Assembly (NCBI GenBank): GCA_003645735.1
Contig: QNBQ01000141.1
Coordinates: forward strand, 1-5,598
Source of the DNA: Candidatus Poribacteria bacterium
GTDB taxonomy: Bacteria > Poribacteria > WGA-4E > B28-G17
Reading direction: 5' to 3'
DNA length: 5,598 nucleotides
This document shows, one piece after another, positions 1-5,598 of the stretch. The notes below the pieces were generated by a model. The model saw nothing but the letters and a program-made list of their open reading frames with translations, had not been told where the DNA came from and did no database searches. Positions within the stretch are counted from its first letter, which is position 1. Every line of letters begins with the position of its first letter. A program made the translations under genes and the position numbers.

Positions 1-13
1 GAGTGGGGGTTTC

Positions 14-1888
14 TCAACTCCAAAGCGCGTTGACCCAAACCGTCATCGGACCCGGCTCCCTGTTGGCCCAGGCGAAATAAGGGATGAAGACGAGCTTGAC
101 CGGCTTCATCCCGTCGAGAACCGTTCTCGTAGGCGCGTAAAGCCTGTCATCCCCCCAAAGCGCCATATCGGCCGCTTTCCCGGAAAGCTCCACGACCGCC
201 ACCCCTCCCAGCAGATCCGGCCTGAAGCCCGCCGAGGAGCGCGAATTCAAATCGACGTAAGCGCACCACACGTCGAACCCGGGGTTGTCCGCCTGTTCCA
301 GGCAGTAGACCAGGGGCCCTCGTCTGATCGCCGCCTTCCCCCAGCTGCTCTCAACCCTGGGATGGGCCGTCAACAGCTCGACGTCCATCGCGAAGGAGAT
401 CTCCACCTCATCCCCCGGCCTCCACCTCCTCCTCAGCTCGAAATAGCTCCCCGGCTCCGCTCCATCCTCAACCCTCTCGCCGTTAACCGATATGGACGCC
501 CCTCCGCACCAACCCGGAACCCTCAGCATCAACGAGAACTCCGCCTCCTCGGGGGGATCCACTTCTACTCTCACCTCTCCCTCCCAGGGGTAGCCCGTCA
601 GCTGCCTCAGGCCCACCTGCAGATCGCCCAGCTCGATCCGCCCCTCGCCCTCGACGTAGAGGTGAACCCAGATCCCCTCCTCCGATACTGAATATACCAT
701 ACCGGGGACGGAGTTGATAAGCCTTACGATGTTCGGCGGACAGCAGGCGCAGTCGAACCATCTCCGTCTTCTATGACCGCCCCTATCGGCCAGCGGGTTG
801 ACGTAGAAGTAGTTTTTGCCGTCGAGCGATATGCCGGAGAGCGCCCCGTTGTAAAGGGCAAGCTCCATGACATCGGCGAACCTCGCCTCGCCCGTGGCAA
901 GCAGCATCCTCCAGTTCCACATCGCGTTCGCTACCGCGGCGCACGTCTCGGCGTAAGCCCTCTCGTTCGGCAGCTCGTAATCCCCTCCGAACGCCTCGCC
1001 CTGGTATCTCGCGCCAACCCCTCCGGTGATATACATCCGCCTCCCGGTCATGTTGAGCCACATCCGCTCCAAGGCGGCCATCAACGCCTCCTCGCCCGTC
1101 TCCATGAAGAGGTCGGCCGCGCCGCAGTTCAGGTAAAGCGCCCTGACGGCGTGTCCCACCACCTCGCCCAGCTCCCTGAGCGGCTTGTGATCGATGTGAT
1201 ATGGGCTTCCGCCTATCAGCCCTTTGCCCCTGCGGTCGATGAAGAGCTTCGCCAGCTCCAGATATCTCCTCTTCCCCGTCTCCCTGTAAAGCTCAACGAG
1301 GGCCATCTCTATCTGCGGATGTCCCGGGACGCCCTCCTCCCCCTCCGGGCCGAACCTCTCCCAGATGTGATCGGCCAGCCTCAGGGCGACCCCCAACAGC
1401 TTATCCTTGCCCGTGGCCCTTCGGTAGGCGACGGCCGCGTGGAAGAGATGTCCCGCGCAGTAAAGCTCGTGCATATCCCTCAGGTTGGTCCACCTCTCGC
1501 CGGCCTTTTCGAACGTGAAGAAGGTGTTCAGATAGCCGTCCTCATCCTGCGCCTCGGCTATCTCGTCTATGACCTTATCGGCCAGCTCCTCGATTTTGGG
1601 ATCCCGCTCGTATGCCAGCGAGTAGGCGCATCCCTCGATCCACTTGTAGACGTCCGAATCGTTGAAGTATAGGCCTTTGAACTCGCCCTTTATCTTTCCG
1701 GAAGCGCGCCTGAAGTTGTCTATCCTGCCCGTCTCCTCCAGGATCTCATGCTGGCTTGGGAGTGTGACCTCCCTCATCGTCCTCAGCCTCGGCGCCCAGA
1801 ACCCGTCGGCCAGCCTCACCGCCCCTATGGGGACGGGCCTCAGCTTGGCATGTGGGCTTTTGGACGTGTCGATCAGGACCGATCTCAT
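14..1888 (-). CDS. GH127 (DUF1680) beta-L-arabinofuranosidase-like glycoside hydrolase
   Basis: The 624-residue product is a likely retaining exo-glycosidase that removes beta-L-arabinofuranosyl or a related sugar from glycans. An N-terminal all-alpha toroid (about residues 25-400) is followed by a beta-sandwich region (about 405-620). Comparing with Bifidobacterium HypBA1 from memory, the acid/base Glu is E298 (in GEAF), the zinc ligands are E314 and C316 (in AETCA), and C382 and C383 (in DCACCPPN) are the nucleophile Cys and the last zinc ligand. The 16- and 18-residue spacings from E298 to E314 and C316 match HypBA1. The family block around LYNGALSGISLDGK (345-358) is also present. I see no signal peptide, so it probably acts in the cytoplasm on imported oligosaccharides. 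The frame stays open upstream to 2182, but that stretch is an out-of-frame reading of the oxidoreductase. The ATG at 1888 has a strong ribosome binding site. Substrate is unproven; other GH127 members act on aceric-acid-type sugars. Confidence 0.93.
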   Translation of the reverse strand: MRSVLIDTSKSPHAKLRPVPIGAVRLADGFWAPRLRTMREVTLPSQHEILEETGRIDNFRRASGKIKGEFKGLYFNDSDVYKWIEGCAYSLAYERDPKIEELADKVIDEIAEAQDEDGYLNTFFTFEKAGERWTNLRDMHELYCAGHLFHAAVAYRRATGKDKLLGVALRLADHIWERFGPEGEEGVPGHPQIEMALVELYRETGKRRYLELAKLFIDRRGKGLIGGSPYHIDHKPLRELGEVVGHAVRALYLNCGAADLFMETGEEALMAALERMWLNMTGRRMYITGGVGARYQGEAFGGDYELPNERAYAETCAAVANAMWNWRMLLATGEARFADVMELALYNGALSGISLDGKNYFYVNPLADRGGHRRRRWFDCACCPPNIVRLINSVPGMVYSVSEEGIWVHLYVEGEGRIELGDLQVGLRQLTGYPWEGEVRVEVDPPEEAEFSLMLRVPGWCGGASISVNGERVEDGAEPGSYFELRRRWRPGDEVEISFAMDVELLTAHPRVESSWGKAAIRRGPLVYCLEQADNPGFDVWCAYVDLNSRSSAGFRPDLLGGVAVVELSGKAADMALWGDDRLYAPTRTVLDGMKPVKLVFIPYFAWANREPGPMTVWVNALWS

Positions 1889-2931
1889 CTCAACACCTCC
1901 TCCACCGCCACCTCTCTGCGCTCCCTGGCGGAGATGTAGGCGGCGTCTATGATCTGCATGACCTTCAGCCCCTCCTCGCCGGGGGTTATCGGCTCCTTTT
2001 CGCCCATGCAGGCGCGGATGAAGTCGTCGAAGATGTCCTTGTTCTTCCTCGGCGGTATCTGGGGCGTGAGGTCCTTCTGCTCGCCGTCCTCCTCCAGGTA
2101 GAGGGTGAAGGGGGAGAACTTTATCCCGCCGATGGTTCCGAACAGCCTGGCCCCGTCGCCCCCGTCCATGTTGGACGCCCATGCCTTCTCGAAGGTCACC
2201 GCCAGCTCCCCCTCGAACCTGACGAGCGCGACCGCGTGATCCTCGACGTCGTATTTCACCCCCTTATCCTCGGGCGGGATCGTCCCGACCCCCCTGAAGG
2301 TGAAGGCCGCCACCGAGACGGGCTCCGGGCTCCCCAGCACGTAGAGCATCATGTCGATGTCGTAACACCCTATGTCGGCGAAAGCCCCTCCGCCGGCCTT
2401 CGACGAGTCGAGGAACCATTTGGACGCCTTGAGGATGTCCATCCCCGGCCTTCCGCGCCGCCTGAAGGAGCTGACCCGCCCGTAGAACACCTTTCCGAGC
2501 TTACCCGATTCGACGAGCGACTTGGCGTATTCGACCGCGTCGTTGAACCTTGCCCTCCCGTGGCAGATCTCGAGCTTGACGCCTGCGGATCTGCACGCCT
2601 CCACCATCTCCTTCGCCTCCTTGGCGTTGAGGGCCATCGGCTTTTCGCAGAGGACGTGCTTTCCGGCCATGGCGGCGTCGATCGTCGGCCGCATGTGGGC
2701 GAAGGGCGGGGTGCAGACCGCCACGGCGTCTATCTCGTCCATCCTCAGCATCTCCCTGTAATCGGTGAAGACGTTCTCTATCTTGAACTCCCGGGCCGCT
2801 TCCTCCGCCTTCCTTTCATCGATGTCCGCTACGGCGATTACCTCGGCGTTCGGATGGGCGTTGAACCCTTTGATGTGGTGTTTGCCTATAACTCCAACTC
2901 CGATTATCCCGACTTTGATCTTCCCCGCCAT
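1885..2931 (-). CDS. Gfo/Idh/MocA-family NAD(P)-dependent sugar oxidoreductase
   Basis: The 348-residue product is a probable cytoplasmic dehydrogenase or reductase of a sugar or cyclitol. The N-terminal Rossmann domain (about 4-120) has the nucleotide motif G11-V-G-V-I-G16, with an acidic stretch, ADID (35-38), at the end of strand two that favours NAD. The family EKP motif is E96-K97-P98, with K97 the expected catalytic lysine. The C-terminal alpha/beta domain carries GGGAFADIGCYDID (180-193). D186 and Y190 stand where B. subtilis inositol dehydrogenase has Asp and His; Tyr at this place is typical of glucose-fructose oxidoreductase and dimeric dihydrodiol dehydrogenase. The frame opens at 2985, but the ATG at 2931 is preferred because it begins just before the Rossmann strand and has GGAGG 6 bases upstream. 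Its TGA overlaps the GH127 ATG as ATGA, so the two are co-translated and probably work on the same sugar. The exact substrate cannot be read from the sequence. Confidence 0.93.
   Translation of the reverse strand: MAGKIKVGIIGVGVIGKHHIKGFNAHPNAEVIAVADIDERKAEEAAREFKIENVFTDYREMLRMDEIDAVAVCTPPFAHMRPTIDAAMAGKHVLCEKPMALNAKEAKEMVEACRSAGVKLEICHGRARFNDAVEYAKSLVESGKLGKVFYGRVSSFRRRGRPGMDILKASKWFLDSSKAGGGAFADIGCYDIDMMLYVLGSPEPVSVAAFTFRGVGTIPPEDKGVKYDVEDHAVALVRFEGELAVTFEKAWASNMDGGDGARLFGTIGGIKFSPFTLYLEEDGEQKDLTPQIPPRKNKDIFDDFIRACMGEKEPITPGEEGLKVMQIIDAAYISARERREVAVEEVLR
1895..1903 (-). promoter_or_regulatory. Ribosome binding site of the GH127 gene
   Basis: GGAGGAGGT on the minus strand ends 6 bases before the ATG at 1888. 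It lies inside the last codons of the oxidoreductase gene. It decides the start of the glycosidase at 1888 rather than any upstream in-frame ATG, and it supports initiation by ribosomes finishing the upstream gene. Confidence 0.85.
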
Positions 2932-2937
2932 CTTTCG

Positions 2938-2942
2938 CCTCC
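2938..2942 (-). promoter_or_regulatory. Ribosome binding site of the oxidoreductase gene
   Basis: GGAGG on the minus strand lies 6 bases before the ATG at 2931. It favours this start, which gives a protein beginning MAGKIKVGIIG, over an ATG 18 codons upstream that would lie close to the predicted transcription start. Confidence 0.75.
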
Positions 2943-2973
2943 GCTGTATCGCAATTCTCAGGATCGAGAGCAT

Positions 2974-3658
<685 letters not shown>

Positions 3659-3735
3659 TCATCGGACGAGGCCGAGGCGGGATTGATACGTATTCCGACC
3701 GATTTTCGCCTCAGTATTTATGACTAAAAGGCGCC

Positions 3736-4386
3736 TCACTCCAACGGCAGGATCCCCCGTCGGATCGCAAAGCGGATCAGCTCCGCTTGGTTTTTCAAGC
3801 CTAGCTTGCGCATTAGATTCGCCCTGTGGGTCTCGACGGTGCGCCGGCTGATGTAAAGCTTGGAGGCTATCTCGGAGTTGGTCATGCCTTGGGCCACGAG
3901 GTATAAAATCTCCCTCTCGCGGGGGGTCAACAGCTCATAGGGGTCCTCCGCCTTTCCCTCCCCGGAGGAGATGTAGTCGATGACAAGCTCGGAGAGCGAC
4001 TGACAGAGATACCTCCGCCCGGCTGTGACCTGTTTGACCGCCCTTATAAGCTCGTCGACGTTGGCCTCCTTCAACACATACCCCCAGGCCCCGCTTTTGA
4101 ACGCCTCGATCACGTGGTTCTTATCGCCGTATATCGATAGGATGATCACCCTTGTGAGGGGGGAAACCCGTTTCACCCTTCTGGTGACCTCCAGCCCGTT
4201 CAACCCCGGCATTTTGAGGTCAAGTATCAGAACATCGGGTTTCAGCTCCCCCACCAGGCGGACGGTCTCCAATCCGTCGCCCGACTCCCCCACAACCCTG
4301 AAATGGGGCTCCCCTTCCAACAACGCCCTCAGCCCTCTCCGAACCACGGGGTGATCGTCGGCTAAAAAGATCCTCGTGATCACCAT
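3736..4386 (-). CDS. NarL/FixJ-family two-component response regulator
   Basis: The 216-residue cytoplasmic transcription factor is of usual length for the family. The receiver domain (about 4-120) has the acidic pair D10-D11, phospho-acceptor D56 in LILDLKMPG, switch residue S84, aromatic Y103 and conserved K106. The C-terminal LuxR-type helix-turn-helix (about 150-212) begins with the hallmark LTPREREIL (153-161); its recognition helix includes SRRTVETHRANL (180-191). All residues needed for phosphorylation are present, so it should be switched on by phosphotransfer, dimerise and bind DNA. The ATG at 4386 is supported by GAGGT 6 bases upstream; a GTG one codon later is an alternative. Its gene starts 38 bases after the stop of the histidine kinase, the classic arrangement of a cognate pair. 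Its targets are unknown; the sugar genes downstream are a possibility only by proximity. Confidence 0.96.
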   Translation of the reverse strand: MVITRIFLADDHPVVRRGLRALLEGEPHFRVVGESGDGLETVRLVGELKPDVLILDLKMPGLNGLEVTRRVKRVSPLTRVIILSIYGDKNHVIEAFKSGAWGYVLKEANVDELIRAVKQVTAGRRYLCQSLSELVIDYISSGEGKAEDPYELLTPREREILYLVAQGMTNSEIASKLYISRRTVETHRANLMRKLGLKNQAELIRFAIRRGILPLE

Positions 4387-4392
4387 CGCACT

Positions 4393-4397
4393 ACCTC
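4393..4397 (-). promoter_or_regulatory. Ribosome binding site of the response regulator gene
   Basis: GAGGT on the minus strand lies 6 bases before the ATG at 4386, inside the 38-base gap after the kinase stop codon. I see no terminator in that gap, which fits co-transcription of kinase and regulator. Confidence 0.65.
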
Positions 4398-4424
4398 GCC
4401 GTCAGTCTATTTTCCCCGAGAAAG

Positions 4425-5576
4425 CTATAACTGTCTATCCGTATGTGTGCGGTTTGCCTTATCCGTAGATATACTGATCCAAGGTCTCAGGGGTATTTCG
4501 GCTATCACGCGGGTTCCTCTGCCGGGCGCCGAATCCACCCTCAGCCACCCCCCTATGGCCGTCGCCCTATCGCGCATACCGGCCAGCCCGTAGGCGGTCC
4601 CCGATCTCAAGACCGCATCGGGATCGAACCCTTTCCCCTCATCTTCAACTTTAAGGCTTATCTTATCCCCCTCCGCCCTTATCTCCACCCTCGCCTCGTT
4701 CACCCCTGCGTGGCGGGCGACGTTGGTCAGCGCCTCTTGAACTATTCGATAGACGGCTATCTTCACCTCGGCCGGCAGCCTTCTCCTCAACCCCCTCTGG
4801 CTGAAGACCACCCTCACGCCGGTCTGATCGGAGTAGCGTTTGAAATAGCTTTTCAAAGCGGTTAGCAACCCCTTTTTGGCGAGGGCGCTCGGCTGGAGAT
4901 CGGAGAGCAAATTGCGCAGGCGGGAGATGAGGCCGCTTATGAGCTCCTTGATCTCCCTCAGCGACTCATCGGCCGACTCCCTGGCCTTCGATTCGAGCAT
5001 GAGCTTGATGCCCGTCAACGTCTGACCGATCTGATCGTGTAGTTCGCGCGCAATGCGGCGCCGTTCCTCCTCCCTGGCCTTTATCAAACCCTCCCTCAGC
5101 TGTTCGCGAAGCTGAAAGTAATCAACAGCAAGCGCAACTTGATTCGCGACCCCCTCCAAGGCCTGCAGCTCCTCATCGCTGAAGGGAGGGGTCTCCTCCA
5201 AGGGGAGGAGGATAACCCCTATCAGCTTCCCTTCCCTGATGATCTCGGCGGTCACCGCCGACCTCATCCCCTCGTAAGGCGATCCCTTCAGATCTAAATC
5301 CGATAGCACCCCTATTATCCGGCTCAGCCTGTGAGCCCTATCGAGGAACGGGAGGGGGAGGAAGGGATGCTGACGGAGGAGATCGGTCGGAAGGCCGTAA
5401 GCCGCTCTGATGACGAGGCCCTCCCGAGCGGGGTCGAGCAGATATATCGCTACGGCCGGCACATCGAAAGCTTCCCCTATCTCCTCGCACACCGCCTCCA
5501 GCGCCCTGTTGAGATCCTGCTGAGAGTTCAAGATCTCGGCCAGCCTTGCGAACAGCTCAACCCCTTCTACACTCAC
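4425..5576 (-). CDS. GAF-domain sensor histidine kinase (HisKA_3, NarX/NreB-like)
   Basis: The visible 383-residue product is a soluble kinase that autophosphorylates on His and passes the phosphate to the adjacent NarL-type regulator. A GAF sensor domain (about 5-155) is followed by a charged helical linker (156-172) and the HisKA_3 dimerisation domain with phospho-acceptor H180 in RELHDQIGQ. The HATPase domain (about 265-362) has an N box with N285 (QEALTNVARHA), a G1 box DEGKGFD (312-318), GLAGMRDRA (330-338) and PGRGT (351-355). No membrane segment is visible. The GAF part has a single Cys (C30), so it lacks the four-cysteine iron-sulfur signature of NreB; the ligand is unknown. The GTG at 5576 has AGGGG 8 bases upstream, but the frame has no stop from there to the window edge. 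The true start, and possibly further N-terminal domains, could therefore lie beyond 5598. A tail of about 20 polar residues follows the ATPase domain. Confidence 0.93.
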   Translation of the reverse strand: MSVEGVELFARLAEILNSQQDLNRALEAVCEEIGEAFDVPAVAIYLLDPAREGLVIRAAYGLPTDLLRQHPFLPLPFLDRAHRLSRIIGVLSDLDLKGSPYEGMRSAVTAEIIREGKLIGVILLPLEETPPFSDEELQALEGVANQVALAVDYFQLREQLREGLIKAREEERRRIARELHDQIGQTLTGIKLMLESKARESADESLREIKELISGLISRLRNLLSDLQPSALAKKGLLTALKSYFKRYSDQTGVRVVFSQRGLRRRLPAEVKIAVYRIVQEALTNVARHAGVNEARVEIRAEGDKISLKVEDEGKGFDPDAVLRSGTAYGLAGMRDRATAIGGWLRVDSAPGRGTRVIAEIPLRPWISISTDKANRTHTDRQL

Positions 5577-5598
5577 CCCCGTATCCCCTAAAATCCAA

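Noticed and set aside
773..1672. Plus-strand open frame of 299 codons opposite the GH127 gene
   Set aside because: It is a shadow of the glycosidase: no ribosome binding site that I can see, no domain motifs, and the opposite frame encodes the catalytic residues.
1889..2182. N-terminal extension of the glycosidase frame (98 extra residues)
   Set aside because: The stretch is an alternative reading frame of the oxidoreductase gene, extremely rich in Arg and Gly, while the ATG at 1888 has a strong ribosome binding site and begins the conserved protein.
3702..3745. Possible promoter for cheB at the end of the response regulator gene (TTGGAG, then CATAAA)
   Set aside because: Both hexamers match the consensus at only four of six places with a short 16-base spacer, so it is not distinguishable from chance.

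Overview
The window holds five protein-coding genes, all on the minus strand and read from high to low coordinates. They are tightly packed and cover nearly the whole sequence. I see no rRNA, tRNA, CRISPR array, insertion sequence or long repeat. The DNA is GC-rich, uses AGG and ATA codons freely and has strong GGAGG-type ribosome binding sites, so it is bacterial. The gene mix (GAF histidine kinase, NarL-type regulator, lone CheB domain, Gfo/Idh/MocA dehydrogenase, DUF1680 glycosidase) suggests an uncultured, polysaccharide-degrading lineage of the Poribacteria, Armatimonadota or Planctomycetota kind. That placement is an impression only; no marker gene is present.

Region 1 (about 3736-5598) is a signalling pair. 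A soluble GAF-domain histidine kinase of the HisKA_3/NarX-NreB type is followed, after 38 bases, by its probable NarL/FixJ response regulator. The kinase frame stays open to the window edge, so its N-terminus may lie outside.

Region 2 (2999-3735) carries a 208-residue CheB that is only the methylesterase catalytic domain. It lies downstream of the response regulator across a 110-base gap. The Ser-His-Asp triad is complete and spaced as in enteric CheB, but there is no receiver domain and no cheR or chemoreceptor gene in the window.

Region 3 (14-3002) is a two-gene sugar cassette. A good sigma70-like promoter (TTGACA, 17-base spacer, TATCCT) overlaps the cheB stop codon and drives a Gfo/Idh/MocA-family NAD(P)-dependent oxidoreductase. 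The oxidoreductase overlaps a GH127 (DUF1680) beta-L-arabinofuranosidase-like gene by an ATGA stop/start, which points to translational coupling. The oxidoreductase has a GFOR/dihydrodiol-dehydrogenase-type Tyr where inositol dehydrogenases have the active-site His. The glycosidase keeps the Glu/Cys zinc-thiolate catalytic set of HypBA1.

A reasonable reading is that one side of the window senses and regulates while the other removes an L-arabinofuranose-like sugar from a glycan and oxidises or reduces a sugar. Whether the signalling genes control the sugar genes cannot be told from the sequence. The promoter between them suggests two transcription units.
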